From Manduca sexta (Eukaryota > Arthropoda > Insecta > Lepidoptera > Sphingidae), in contig NC_051132.1 of assembly GCF_014839805.1 (NCBI RefSeq), positions 4,092,001-4,156,000 on the forward strand: DNA of 64,000 nucleotides, given 5' to 3'. This document shows positions 1 to 11,009 of the stretch, in pieces. Made by a program: the position numbers and the translations under genes. The notes under the pieces were generated by a model. It saw only the letters and a list, made by a program, of their open reading frames with translations. It was not told the origin of the DNA and searched no databases. Within the stretch, counting starts at the first letter, position 1. Each line of letters opens with the position of its first letter.

Positions 1-78
1 GATTCCTGTGATATTTACATATAGGTGGCAATGATTTTAGTATCTGATTTCTCATTTGCCCATTTTCCCCTTTTTTAT

Positions 79-165
79 AGGGCAATATGATCCCAACACA
101 CGATGGTGAGCGGAATGGAGTTCAGCTAAGTCTCAACTAAAGATGACTTTGCCAGTCAGTCTTAT
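79..165 (+). repeat. Dispersed repeat, family E, fragment
   Basis: The stretch with GATCCCAACACACGATGGTG and GGAATGGAGTTCAGC resembles the stretch near 15,505-15,570 (GATCCCACTGCACATGATGG, GGAATGGAGTCCAAT). Two diverged copies in one window show that this is an interspersed repeat. Its class is not known to me. The ends are not sharp. Confidence 0.5.
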
Positions 166-261
166 ATAAAAATTTACCTCACATAACATAAATTTGTCGT
201 ACCCATCTATTCTTTTATATTTTCGCCAATATTCATCGATATTTAATTATATATTACAATT

Positions 262-395
262 CCTGGGATTTGGTAATAATAATAATCATTGACTAACTTG
301 ATCATTGTATTGACGTTTTTAGTAAATACCTGGGACTTATCAAAAACTAATATTAATCAGTGACTAATTTGATCACTGTTTTGTCGTTTCGCTTT
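262..395. repeat. Tandem duplication, about 67 bp unit, two copies
   Basis: CCTGGGA starts at 262 and again at 329. After each, the same order of words follows with changes: AATCATTGACTAACTTGATC in the first and AATCAGTGACTAATTTGATC in the second, each followed by a TTGACG- or TTGTCG-type end. Identity looks about 75 to 80 percent by eye, so the duplication is old. No function is visible. Confidence 0.7.
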
Positions 396-957
396 ATATT
401 TACCTTAAGGATAAAGTTGCAACAGTAATTAGCTAAACACTTTATACCCTTTAATGATAGAGATAATGTTTAGTAAATCCTCTAATAAATACTACATTTC
501 ATGTAATAAAATTTGTCTTTGCGTATTTTTTTACAATTCTTTGACGTGTTAATATTTATATTATGGTGCGTGGCCAAGAGTCCGAGTCTGACTGGAATCT
601 GTAAACAAATATTGCTGTCCAAAAAAGAGTTCTTCATCTAATCTAACCAACCTGCTTTCAGCTCTCAGGTATGTAAATCTCTACTTAACTTTAATGATTT
701 AATTAAAAATATTTACGCTGCAACTCTGAAAATGAATATGAGCGTCTTTTAGGATCAAATCCATCATCCTCCTTTAGAATATATATCGCTGGTTCACTAT
801 TACAAGACTCTATATTATATTTCATGTACAAATTGAATATATAGATCATATGATTCTAAGTCTTTTTCAGAGAAAATTTCCAGTAATCTCGAAAGATCAA
901 GGGGGAATGATGAATTATCTTAATAATTTTTACGAACATTAAAGTTTGAAATATAAT
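396..957. other. No recognisable gene or repeat
   Basis: A+T-rich sequence broken by stops in all frames. A weak splice-like string (TTTCAG, then GTATGT) occurs near 655-675 but has no coding sequence around it. Confidence 0.6.
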
Positions 958-1125
958 TAAAATAAATCTATTTTACGGATTTTTTCGCGATTATTTATAT
1001 TATTGTTTTCCGCCGACGATTCAAAAACTTTGCAGCGTTCATGGTCCCCCCGTAAAGTAATTTTATTTCAATTTCTAAGATTCTCGAACATACGAAATCG
1101 TTATTCAAGTATCATTTTTGCAACA
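958..1125 (+). mobile_element. TIR element, family F, internally deleted copy
   Basis: The left end reads CTATTTTACGGATTTTTTCG and the right end CCGTAAAGTAATTTTATTTC, roughly inverted to each other. Between them lies the family core CGACGATTCAAAAACTTTGC followed by TTCATGGTCCCCCCG. The same core occurs at 8,588-8,850, 14,630-14,750, 23,207-23,390 and 46,008-46,130. The long inverted ends and lack of coding capacity fit a non-autonomous DNA element. The middle is short here compared with the 8.6-kb copy. Confidence 0.6.
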
Positions 1126-1592
1126 TAAATATAAATTAATATAGGCCCTTGCAATATGCCAGCGGCATATCATTTATACAAGAAGTTCATCACCTATTTC
1201 CAACGAGAAAAGAAATCAAATCTATAGTCATATACATAAGGTTCTAATAATCGTGCCAGTGTCTATAAACCGTTCAGAAACATTGACGTGTATTCTATAG
1301 ACACGAACGTCCATACAAACTATTTGTTCGAAATCTGAACTAACATGGCAACCAAAACGTTACTGTTAAAACTTATTTATTCACTTGAACAACAAATATT
1401 TTGACTTATTTGACTAATATTTTTTATTCAAATCCAGGTTGACAATCAGACTCGAGTTCTTATATCATGAGCGCCACTCCATACACAACCACAAGCTGTC
1501 AAATTGACCATACTAAAGTCAGTTTGAATGGATTGCAGTGCAATTGAAACACAGTGAATGTCCGGAACGCCAAATCTAGTACGTAGTACATA

Positions 1593-2002
1593 TACTGGGT
1601 CATTTTGACATTGCGTTACTAAACGAAACCACATACTCGTCTTCACCTTTGTTGACATTGGGTACAATTTTTGGTACAAAATTCATTAATAACTAATATT
1701 TTCACGAAAAATCCTGGTTTTTAAGTTGTGAAATTTTTTGATCATTTTGTAGTTTAATGAGAATATGACGTGTGCGTGGGTGTATTTCTGACTGAAATAT
1801 GTTGCCACTGCAACAAATTATCTTAAAGTAGTATTAGTGGCATTAGGGCGCGTAAAATTAAAATTATTTTTTATTATTTATTTTGTTCGAAACTTAAATT
1901 TTTTTTCTACATCTACGGCTCAAGAAACTTATTGTAAAGTGTTATTTCCAAGTAGATAAGTATGGCTTCATTTAGTAACGCGATGTCAAAATGACCCTGT
2001 AC
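1593..2002 (+). mobile_element. 410-bp TIR element (MITE-like), most complete copy
   Basis: Terminal inverted repeats of about 43 bp lie at 1,593-1,636 and 1,959-2,001. The left end begins ACTGGGTCATTTTGACATTG; the right end, read backwards, begins ACAGGGTCATTTTGACATCG. The outer flanks both carry TACAT (1,587-1,591 and 2,000-2,004), a possible target duplication that overlaps the end on the right. The body is non-coding. Diverged copies lie at 30,670-31,060 (same strand) and 18,437-18,705 (opposite strand). The superfamily cannot be assigned from the ends alone. Confidence 0.65.
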
Positions 2003-2007
2003 ATGGA

Positions 2008-2893
2008 TGTTCAGAAATGATGCGAACAAACATTTAATTTGCTGAGCGTGTAGGCCGACATTCTGTCAGCGACAGTTAGCGGGTCTCGTTAGTTGTATTG
2101 AGGGAATCAAGCCTTACTGGGGCGACCGTTACAGAATCGATGCTACAGCCTACGGGCGATATATTCTTGTCGATGCTTGTAATGTATTTGTTGTGGTGCA
2201 GTGCGGAATAAGGTATTTGGGGTATTGTCTTGTATGAAGTGTAATTAACGATTTGTGCGGTAGTAAAATTATGTAGCAGTTCAAAATCTTTCAAAAAGAA
2301 CATTTTCCTGATATGCAGGCGTAGGAACCTGGTTGAAATTGTTCTACATTGTAATTGAGATTGTACCACAATATTGGAATTACTGATGCTCAATAAATGT
2401 TATTAAAATAATTCTCCAAAATCACCATAAAGTAAGTACCTATTACATATGATTTCCAGTTGTTTCATTTAGTGCTAAACTTTATGAATTATCTGTAACA
2501 TATCTTTATGTACTTAACCGATTGCCGTTATTGGGCCGGGGAAATGTAGTGAAGCGTTATGTATTTTGAATTTAGAATTACAGTTATGAAGACAGCAAAT
2601 ATACAAGTTTAATATTATCGAAGTCATGAACGTTTTGACATCACATATCTACATTGTAAGTTGTAATAACGCTCATTTTTGTGTGAACTGCGATTGAAGT
2701 GGTAACTCTTATTATGTTGCTATGAAAGTGCTTTTTCCAATAGATTCAGCAAACGAATAAATGGGTCAAGATTGTGAGCAGCCACCTTATATTCCTGATA
2801 CATTGCCGGCTTTTGTAGTGGACATAGGTGTTCTTGAATATCGTAATTGGAGTTATATTTCGTAGTCAAGATTACCGTCTAGTAATTACGAAT
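2008..2893. other. Unrecognised, with the window's longest open frame
   Basis: A 105-codon minus-strand frame runs 2,393-2,076. It has no motif, signal peptide or membrane segment that I recognise and no supporting neighbour. Its composition is that of translated A+T-rich DNA, so I treat it as a chance frame. Confidence 0.55.
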
Positions 2894-2965
2894 TAAATAA
2901 TTAAAATGCTTTATTCATCACATAGGCGAACATAGTTGCACTTATGTTAAGTCAAGGTACATGAG
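2894..2965 (-). repeat. Dispersed repeat fragment, probable LINE 3' tail
   Basis: AATGCTTTATTCATCACATA and GGCGAACATAGTTGCACTTA match the start of the longer repeat at 27,455-27,700. In reverse complement this reads as a 3' end running into an AATAA-rich tail, as expected for a LINE 3' untranslated region. The orientation is inferred. Confidence 0.5.
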
Positions 2966-3020
2966 AATATTTAATTATTACTTAGCTAGTCGCTTATATA
3001 ACTAAAGACATTTTATATTG

Positions 3021-3284
3021 ACTGCCTCGGTGGCGTAGTTGTATTGCACGTCCGGTACAATAGCGCTCTGAGGTCCTGGGTTCGAATCCCGGGCCGGGCA
3101 AAGTGATATTTGGGTTTTTCTGCTCGGTATCAGCCCGGAGTCTGGAATTTGTGCCCGATATGGCGATAGGCTCACCCCTTTTACATCATGGGACGGAACA
3201 TACTTGGCGAAAAGTGGGTGCCCTAGTTGCGCCTCTGCATACCCCTTCGGGGATAAAATGTGTGATGTTATGTATGTATGTATG
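3021..3284 (+). mobile_element. tRNA-derived SINE (SINE-A), full-length copy
   Basis: The 5' head is tRNA-like. An A box (TGGCGTAGTTG) lies about 20 bp in, and a B box (GGTTCGAATCCC) lies about 40 bp later. Both are RNA polymerase III internal promoter elements. The body follows (GATATGGCGATAGGCTC, CATGGGACGGAACATAC), then a (GTAT)n tail. A direct repeat TATATTG at 3,014-3,020 and 3,285-3,291 is the likely target-site duplication. This copy looks the least damaged of the family in the window. Other copies lie at 13,694, 29,251 and 55,606. It encodes no protein and would depend on a LINE for movement. Confidence 0.88.
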
Positions 3285-3695
3285 TATATTGGATATAATT
3301 CGTAAAAATCCTTCTGATTCATATTCTCAACAGTTTTGAATGTCCACTGCCCCTAATAAAAAAATGATTTTACTTGAACTAAATGAATTCTATGAAATTA
3401 AACTAATGCTGTCACCATCCTACACTGTATCCTATGACGTGACGTCATTAATTCCTTGACGTATGGACCCACTGACCTACATCCGGCCGTATAGACTGAA
3501 TGAATCACGATTAAGCTAAGTTCCGCGTCTAACAAAACATAAACAAAAAATATTTTAATATCGATAGAAACGTTCACATACGGACCTTCAAGATGTCCGG
3601 ATTGGTGTATTGTCATTTTTGGTGCTTTAATATCTAGAATGAAAGGAATCAAAGTCGTATTGTTATATAAGAATCGATTAATGTATGGTAATATA

Positions 3696-3995
3696 GTAAT
3701 AATAATAGCAGCCCTATATTATAACACTGTTCGACTGCTGAGCACGGACCTCCTTTGCTATTGACAGGGATTTGGCCTTAGTCCATCATGGCCTAGTGCG
3801 GATTGGCAGACTTCACACACCCTCAGATTTCTTATAGAGAACTTCTCAGATACGCAGGTTTTTTCACAATATTTTTTTATACACTGTTAAAGCAAGCGAT
3901 AATTCATAAAGTCAGTGGCGCGTGTCCTTGGGTTTGGAATCTGCGGACATTCGTTTCTGAGTTCGTTTCAGCCCCAAACTGGGTTATCGCCACTC
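3696..3995 (-). mobile_element. tRNA-derived SINE (SINE-B), near full length, with target duplication
   Basis: Read on the minus strand it starts with a tRNA-like head (A-box-like CGATAACCCAGTTTG, damaged B box near GATTCCAAACCC). It runs through the family body and ends in an (ATT)-rich tail. The flanks carry GTATGGTAATATA at 3,683-3,695 and GTATGGAAATATA at 3,996-4,008. That is 12 of 13 identical, a convincing aged target-site duplication. A plus-strand 68-codon frame over it (3,803-4,009) is only a reading of the SINE. Confidence 0.85.
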
Positions 3996-4525
3996 GTATG
4001 GAAATATAATTAAAAATGTATTAAAATAATAGCAAATTCTTTTTAAAGAAAACCAATACGAAATGTAACGTAAATACTATAACATGTAGTAGTAGAATTT
4101 CCCTCACCAAATAATGTAGGAACAGCATATGACATAATATGACTATTCATTTGCTCTATAGGGAGCTCCAATAAATTATCAAGATTAGACAACGCATAAA
4201 CGAATTATACAAAAAGTACACTATGAGATTATATTATTCAGTGAGTATCTTCAAGTGAATCCCACCAATGGGTGGGAAGTCCATAGTCCGAAATGAATAT
4301 AGATTGATTAGGTGTTGACGTAAGTATTGCGAGAAAACCAGCATGCTAACGGAATAATTAGTTGTCTAACGCATAGCTAATGTCATGTTTAGTAGCTTCA
4401 AGTAAATGGGGAATTAAACATAGATATTTTTACAAGGGATGTTTGTATATCCCAACAAATTTATCCTACGTGCGCACCGTATGAAATATTAAATGGCATC
4501 TACACATTAGTTTTACTATAAGGTT

Positions 4526-4690
4526 AAATAATAATAATAATAATAATAATACTTTATTGCAGACCCATGATCCATATCACAAAAATGTAATTTTAGTGTC
4601 AAACTTACTCTATTTAAAAAAGGAATAACTATAATAGTCTGGAGGTCATCTCCACCCAACGCTGATACGTTGCCGTCATCATCAGACAAT
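4526..4690 (-). repeat. (AAT)n microsatellite with probable LINE or SINE 3' region
   Basis: Eight or so AAT units at 4,526-4,551 are followed by ACTTTATTGCAGACCCATG. In reverse complement this is a 3' region with AATAAAG directly before an (ATT)n tail, a layout typical of retroposon ends. The body from 4,555 to 4,690 is not recognised. There are no clear boundaries on the 5' side. Confidence 0.4.
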
Positions 4691-4699
4691 AAAATATTT

Positions 4700-6530
4700 T
4701 ATTTAATTTATTTGGAATCTTTATGTGGAATATTGGAATCCCTCATGCGATAAGTATGTTTATCATATCAAGGGATAAAAAACATGATCTGGAAAGTATA
4801 AATTAATTAGCTGCAGTTTTGCCTATACCAGTCACGTAAAATCGGTCCACAAGTAGCACTTCTGCCTACTCTTTAGTTGTGAAAGAGAGCATGTATGTAT
4901 ATTTTAACACCATGACATCACATTTGAGTGCAGACAAAATGATCACTAAGTACATGTATTGGGCGTTGTGTATTTTTATGGAGTTTTATGTGACGTACTT
5001 TGGGTGGTCCAATATATAAATTCACGCTGAATTTATCGTAAATTGGTAAAAAATGTTGGAGAGGTCAGCAATACAAGCGTAAACACATTATACAATTAGA
5101 ACAGTAAAAGAACAACTAGAACAACAACACTCAGAACCGTGGACACTGAGTCGCGTTTGTTATTCCATTAGATGTCAAGTCTCAGAATTAGTTACACTGG
5201 CCACAATACAAGAGCGCTTGCGCACTGTTGCTTGGCATTAAATAGACAATACACCAGACGAATAATTACAAACAAACCTATCTAAATAACCATCTATTTT
5301 AACATGCGTGGCTCTTACGCTTCTTTCATATAATAAGGATCTACAATATTCGTAAATTCCAAAATAACAGAGCGTAGCCAAAAATGTACGAAACAGTTTT
5401 CTCGGTCAATATTTGAATACGAATTTTCCTTACGAAGTAACAAGTCGTTTAACGCATATTTCGATGTTTGAATGTCGGTTCATGTTTGTTTTTGCAAATG
5501 TTTATTTAAAAATCTCTCGTAATGTAATATATTTATGACATTTCCTTGCTTGGTTTGTAATGAGTAACAATTTTATTTTGAAAAGAGTTGTTCAATAAAT
5601 GTGTACATAATGCATTTGCATTGCATTCGTATGAATATTTCGTCAAATATGTTGTTTATTATTTTTAATATTAAGACAATGGAGCAGTATATCCGGTAAT
5701 AAAGATGACCTCAAGGATACTGTTTTACCACCTAAAATATTAAATCTTATATAGTTGTAGAATAGAAAATTCAAATATTGCTTTAAAATCACAAATATTT
5801 CTTCGAACAGAAAGCCGGTATTAGTAAGTGGGTCACGAATCGGCCCAACCGCTAAACACCTATGACCTAAAAACCCGAGGAATTGAGGATGCGTCGGCGA
5901 CCTTTAAGGAAAAGAACGAGGATAATTTATATTTTTTTGAGCTTCGGCAAGCAGTAAATGCATCCGCAAATCTGAGACATACAACGTATCATCTAAGCTG
6001 TTAATTCACTGCAGAGATAATATAATAAACCCCCAAGAAAAACAATGCAACACTACAAAATCCACATTGCGTAAAAAGAACAAAAATACTATTTAATTTA
6101 CCTTCTTCTGCATGAAATGCTTAGAAAGATTTTTTTTTATTATTATATTTTTTTAAATCTTCTTTTGTTGTTTCTAATAAATTACTCTGTCAGCTCAACA
6201 TAAAAAAGACCGATAAATAATTTTCAAAATCGTATCTGCGGTTGTTTAGAATTCCTTCGAATTGTCTAATGAATCGAAATATCTTGAACAAGACATGAAG
6301 AAACCAAACATGTCCTCCGATAGATTACTTATCCAACATTCAGTGTAAAAGGTTGTATGTTTAATCGTGCAATTTAAGATGCAAAACAAAATTAATCATC
6401 GAGTACTAACTTACAGCCGCCAAACCTTTGATACAAGTCCACGAAAAGAAAACAGTGTCTTTAACTTCCTCTTCATTCCGATGACGCAAACATTTGATCC
6501 AGCCTTTAGAGCACATTAGATTGCCATAGC
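4700..6530. other. No recognisable gene or repeat
   Basis: A+T-rich DNA with stops in all frames. The word TTTTTTTGAGCTTC at about 5,931-5,945 recurs near 62,910, hinting at a very diverged repeat, but the flanks do not align well by eye. Confidence 0.5.
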
Positions 6531-6796
6531 CTAGTTGTGTGTGGAACCGACTGCCGAGATGAATATCCGCAGGTTCAAAACCCAAGGGCACACCATCTCT
6601 GATATTTCTAAAATTATGTGTTTATTCTTTGTAAATTATTGCTTGCTTTAACGGTGAAGGAAAACATCTTGAGAAATCCTGCATATCTGAGAAGTTCTTT
6701 ATAGGAATTTTGAGGGTATGTGAAGTCTCAGGAGTAGAGAAGACCCGTGCCTAGCAGTATGTCTGTAATACAAGGGTGATATTATTATTATAATAA
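6531..6796 (+). mobile_element. SINE-B copy with a central deletion
   Basis: The head has an A box (ATAGCCTAGTTGTG) and a B box (GGTTCAAAACCC). The body follows (AACGGTGAAGGAAAACATC), and the tail GATATTATTATTATAATAA is clear. Compared with the copy at 15,043, about 48 bp of the middle (the part with CTAGGCCAGCGTGG) is missing at about 6,727. The family's TTCAAATCCC is changed at one base in the B box. A minus-strand 61-codon frame over the head is a shadow. Confidence 0.85.
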
Positions 6797-6825
6797 CAGA
6801 TTAGTTGCCGAAGTTCAACCACATT

Positions 6826-6945
6826 TGGCTGCTATAGCAGGCGGCCGTGTGGTGTTGGCAGTCAACTTGACTCGGTCGCGCGACCGGTATGTGGGTCGAC
6901 CGTTGGTGCCGGCTCCGCACCGCTCGGCGCAACCTAACGACTATT
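6826..6945. other. GC-rich patch with a 14-bp palindrome
   Basis: This 120-bp stretch is clearly richer in G+C and CpG than its surroundings. It contains the perfect palindrome CGGTCGCGCGACCG at 6,873-6,886. It could be a fragment of a promoter, a young repeat or a short exon. No reading frame or known motif decides between these. Confidence 0.35.
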
Positions 6946-7615
6946 CATATATTTTCAACTTAAAATAAAGCAACCAGAGTATTAAAGCCGAGCATGAAAT
7001 AGCCAACGTACCCTATATAATAGAAAGGGTTGAATAAATTAACCAAATTAAAAATATCAATCACTATTTCACAACTTTCATTGTTAAGTAAAATATTTGA
7101 ACTGCTTACGATTTAATCAAGTTAGAAATGTTCATTCAGGCCTAAGCAAGCACCCTAATATTTTCCCTCTGGACAGGGCAAAAAGAATTTAATTCTCAAG
7201 TTGGTACAATTCTGCTCCTTCTTAGAACCGGAAACAGCAACGATTCCCAATGGCAGAGGTCTCGAGATTTATGCGAGTAAACATCACATTTATCAAATAT
7301 CCATTCCGTTATCTACTGAATTTACATTATTGTAACTTATCAAATGATATTGATTGCCCGGCAGAGAATGGAACGGTCTGTTAAAATGAAATTCACGGTT
7401 TCAAATGCAATCTTAGGGCCCGGATTTCAAACTTTTTAAATATATTTGGATACATTAATCGCAACTATCACCGGTAAAGGAAAGCAACACGACGAAATCC
7501 GCATGCATACCATTGACATTTTTAAGATGTGTGAACTCCAATTAATTGTTTGTAAGTAGAGGAAACGCACAGTGAAAGAGTACTTATGTAAATATTTTTT
7601 ATATCCTTTTTAATA

Positions 7616-7890
7616 CTAGGCTGTTGCTCGGGGCTTCGCTCGCGTGAAAAGCCTTTCCAACTACAAAAGATTCTAAAACAATTGTCGAGGCCAGCGACAT
7701 ATATTTAAAAAATGTCATAAAAAAATTAAAGCTAATTACTGGGATAAAATTTTCCTATATGTTTGTCTAGGACATGGCCTACCCATGTTCCAAATTGCAT
7801 TGAAATCCGTTCAGTTGTTTTTGAGTTTACTTCTAACAAACATCCAAACATTTTTATTTCTTTCTTTCTTTTGGATTAATAAGTAAAATT
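7616..7890 (-). mobile_element. Helitron-type element (type 2), 3' portion
   Basis: On the minus strand the element ends ...CGAGCAACAGCCTAG followed by T, the CTAG|T terminus seen in the other Helitrons here. A short GC-rich stem (GCGAGCGAAGCCCCGAGC) lies just before it. The body (CATTGAAATCCGTTCAGTTG, TTGAGTTTACTTCTAACAAA) matches fragments at 12,296 and 52,060. The 5' end is missing. No helicase is encoded, so it is non-autonomous. Confidence 0.65.
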
Positions 7891-8587
7891 ATTAAGTCAT
7901 CAACGAATATGAGTTGCGAGCATATTTTTACGCAGTAGAATTTAATTATTCTTCAAATATTTTGTCCTCTTCCCAAAAAAATCCTTTCTTCATTAATATG
8001 ACTAACTACTAGACGCTAATTTGTTAGAATATCTAACACATTTTTCTGTGCCGTTCGTGCCGCACCATACAATTAGAACGCCTCTGTAAATTATAGCCAA
8101 TAGTTTACTGTATCTAGGTCATGTTGGATTTCCTGTTTCAAGTTCTATGAACTGCGAAATGTGAGAATACACTCAAAAAAATGTTTATAAATGAACGATT
8201 TTTTCTCGACGCGGACTAATGTGTTTTTGAAACGGTTAATGAATGCTGTGTCAATATTTGACGGGTTTGTTTGTTTCTAAGCGTGTTGTTATCTTGGAAC
8301 TGGAGTATAATTTCTAATGGGAGTAAATAGCATATCTGATCGATTGAGAAAGCATTATATACTGAGTGTAATTATTGGATACCTAAAACTCTCCTCAATT
8401 CCCTTTCCTTCTTAAAGATCGGTAAAGCATCTATGATTCTCATTTTTATTCTTGTACATATTATAGGCGATGGTGATTACTCTGTCCACGCACATGTTAT
8501 AAGGATGGCAGGGGAATTAAGATCGTTCGTAATACACTGCATGAGGCACACCGTAGTACATGAAGGTTTTTTGTAAGGTGATACTTT

Positions 8588-8850
8588 GAAATAAAAACTA
8601 TTTAACGGATTTTATCTGTCGACGGACCGTCAACAGCTAAAATTAAAAAAGTTGTATATTTGATAAATGCAGGTAGATATTGTAACTTTGACTTTGCGGA
8701 TGAACAACACCTCAGTCCCCCCGTGACCATGAAGGCTGCAAAGTCTTCGAAACGTCGGGAGAAAAATAAAAAAACAAAAAACCGCGATAAAATCCGTTAA
8801 ATATTTTTTATTTCAATGTCTAACATTCGCGTAAACATAAGAAATCATTA
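8588..8850 (-). mobile_element. TIR element, family F, longest copy
   Basis: Inverted repeats of 29 bp lie at 8,588-8,616 and 8,786-8,814 and share the core AACGGATTTTATC. Between them, read on the minus strand, is the family core CCCGACGTTTCGAAGACTTT, GCAGCCTTCATGGTCACGGG, then GGACTGAGGTGTTG. The right flank (ATGTCTAACATTCGCGTAAA) also recurs, inverted, before the copy at 14,661, so the true ends lie further out. It is non-coding. Confidence 0.65.
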
Positions 8851-8859
8851 AGGTGATAT

Positions 8860-10390
8860 TTCTCTGATCAACCCGCCACCCTTATTAAATGTTCAAAACA
8901 AAATGTCCTACAACATTCTTCTACCACCAACACTTTTAAATTTAACACGAATAATGGTGCAATTTAAAAATACCGATAACTATTGTAATTATAACATAAA
9001 GTTTTATTTATTTATACATTTTATATACAAAGAAATATACCTAAGGCATTTTCTAACTTAAGGCGGTGCAGAGATAAACAAGATAGGTGCATCTACAAAT
9101 GGTGAGATAAATATAATTATATCTTCCAAGAATAATATCAATTCTATAGTTTTAAAACAAATTAATTAGGTATTCTTAACAATTGTATAATATGGGATAC
9201 AATAAATACGTATTGTAAAACACTGCTCAGTCAGAAGAAACCACAAAAAAAAATGCACGAAAGTAATATTTTAAGCGACGTGACAAAAGTTAACATTAAT
9301 ATTGACATATTCTATACAAACACGATAGATAATAGACAGAAAAATAGGTCACATAGACATAACTGTTCGCAGTTCTTTGAACCATGCCTCACGAAATTCT
9401 GTATAGTTGAACAATGGTTCGATGCGTTATTGTGTCAAATGTGTCATTTTGCATGTTAAGGTAATTTTGTTTTTGTGATGGAAACTTTTTATCCGTGATT
9501 TTTGGGGAACTGCAGCCTATTATGCGAAATATAAATATCATTTAGATTTTGATTTTTTTATCTGTTTTAGGAATCTAGGAGTTATTGTGCTTTATTACAA
9601 TTTTAGTGTATAAAATATAATTCGACTTTCTCGGTCTAGGTGTAATGGCGAAAATAAAAGTTACGATTTTCTTTTTGTTCAGTAGATACGAGATGATTAT
9701 TGAATTATGTTTTTTTTTATAAAACCTTTATTGAAAACAACATAAATTGCAGCATTATAAGTATTTTTTATTTGTTTTAAAGAGTATGAAATAAACACAT
9801 AATAGATTTTGACGATAACAAACAATAAATGTAAAAGATTTTGGGCTCCCATTTTTAATTAAATCATTCTTATAAATCCAATGACTGAGTTGTATTTTAC
9901 TAAATCATATCCAATTTTCTTAATACGATGTTTAAGGCTTTTTCTTTAAAGTAACATATAACATTTTTAATTTTGGGTGCCAATAAAGATGAATACGTAC
10001 GTATCCACATTCAAAAATTATACTTGTGTAAATTTGAAATTTTGACTGTAAACAGTTATAAATTTGGACAAATATTTTATACAGAATTTTTAAATATACA
10101 GAAACTACAAGATTTATTAACAAACAGGAAATAAAATATTAACCATTTAAGTCACTTTTCCAACCATTTACGTAATACGAACGCAGGAATATATCCCAAA
10201 CGCAAGATTATGACGTGACTGTAGTGTAGTGACGAACGAAGAACGAATGAACGACAGTAGGTACATTGTTATTAGTTTGAAAATGGTAACCGCAAAACTT
10301 ACACAAAACACAATGCCCGCGCGCGGGACAATATCCGATAAATAACAAAAAGGGACCTTGAACACATTGAATTAAATCATTATTGCGAGC
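8860..10390. other. Unrecognised A+T-rich DNA
   Basis: TTTATTTATTTATACATTTT near 9,004-9,085, followed by CCTAAGGC, has the look of a minus-strand LINE 3' tail, but only weakly. The 60-68 codon frames here carry no motif. Nothing else is seen. Confidence 0.45.
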
Positions 10391-10394
10391 AACT

Positions 10395-10590
10395 CTCATG
10401 GCCGACTGCGTGGGCCTTGCTGAGTGGCGTGTCGCGTGACGTCACGGCCGCCACGTCATGTGACGTCACGCGGTCAACACGCTCGGGTCAACGAACGACC
10501 GCCGGTTTATTTTGGCGCGCACCACATAAAAACGCGGCGCCATCTTGGATTTCGAATTTCGCAATTTGACGGCGGCGTTTTAAAAGTTTT
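10395..10590. promoter_or_regulatory. GC-rich candidate promoter with two CRE palindromes and a YY1-like motif
   Basis: This is the most promoter-like stretch of the window. TGACGTCA, the full cAMP-response-element palindrome bound by CREB/ATF-type bZIP proteins, occurs at 10,437-10,444 and 10,461-10,468, 24 bp apart. Both lie in CGTGACGTCACG-type contexts. At 10,537-10,548 GCGCCATCTTGG is the reverse of a YY1/Pho-like site (CCAAGATGGC). CpG dinucleotides are frequent, unlike the flanks. A 66-codon plus-strand frame (10,424-10,624) spans it but has no recognisable domain. No TATA box is clear. It could instead be an enhancer or part of an unknown repeat; transcription direction is not settled. 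Confidence 0.45.
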
Positions 10591-10892
10591 TTTTAACTTG
10601 ATTACTGATCGATTAAAGCAATAAGTTATGATCGTAAAATACTGATTAGGAGTTGTTAAATTCGTTTGTTTGCCAAAAATATAATTATTATGACTTTAAT
10701 TTTGGCGTCACATGTGCTGAATTTTGGACAGTTGTCAAACAATAAATCAGTTGTACACATTATTAGCTGCAAATTATTGTAATTTAAATTCATTAAACGA
10801 AAAACGCCACAAAAAAAGGCCTTGGCTCGAACTGGCCAAGCGAGATGTGACATCATAATAGGATGAGTGCAGATTTTTTTTATAGTCTCGGA

Positions 10893-11000
10893 AAATATTT
10901 GACCGGGCAACGAACTCGAGCCCGCCGAATCTCGGCCCTGACCAGCGGGTGGTCACGTGACCGCGAGTGACGAAACGTGACGAAATGCGTCGAGTGACGA
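10893..11000. promoter_or_regulatory. GC-rich patch with E-box palindrome
   Basis: GGTCACGTGACC at 10,951-10,962 is a perfect 12-bp palindrome around CACGTG, the E-box class bound by bHLH-zip factors (USF, Max, MITF type). Several GTGACG/GTCACG words follow (GAGTGACGAAACGTGACG). The patch lies 0.4 kb from the CRE cluster and may belong to the same control region. A 77-codon minus-strand frame (11,007-10,774) overlaps it and has no known motif. Confidence 0.4.
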
Positions 11001-11009
11001 ATGCCAATT

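Noticed and set aside
655..675. A 7-nt micro-exon between TTTCAG and GTATGT
   Set aside because: Splice-like words are common by chance in A+T-rich DNA and no coding exon lies nearby.
2076..2393. 105-codon minus-strand open frame, the longest in the window
   Set aside because: No motif, no neighbour, composition typical of translated A+T-rich DNA, and the length is within chance for 64 kb.
3060..3100. A tRNA gene suggested by GGTTCGAATCCC
   Set aside because: The A and B boxes belong to a SINE with a long body, tail and target duplication; no full cloverleaf with paired acceptor ends is present.
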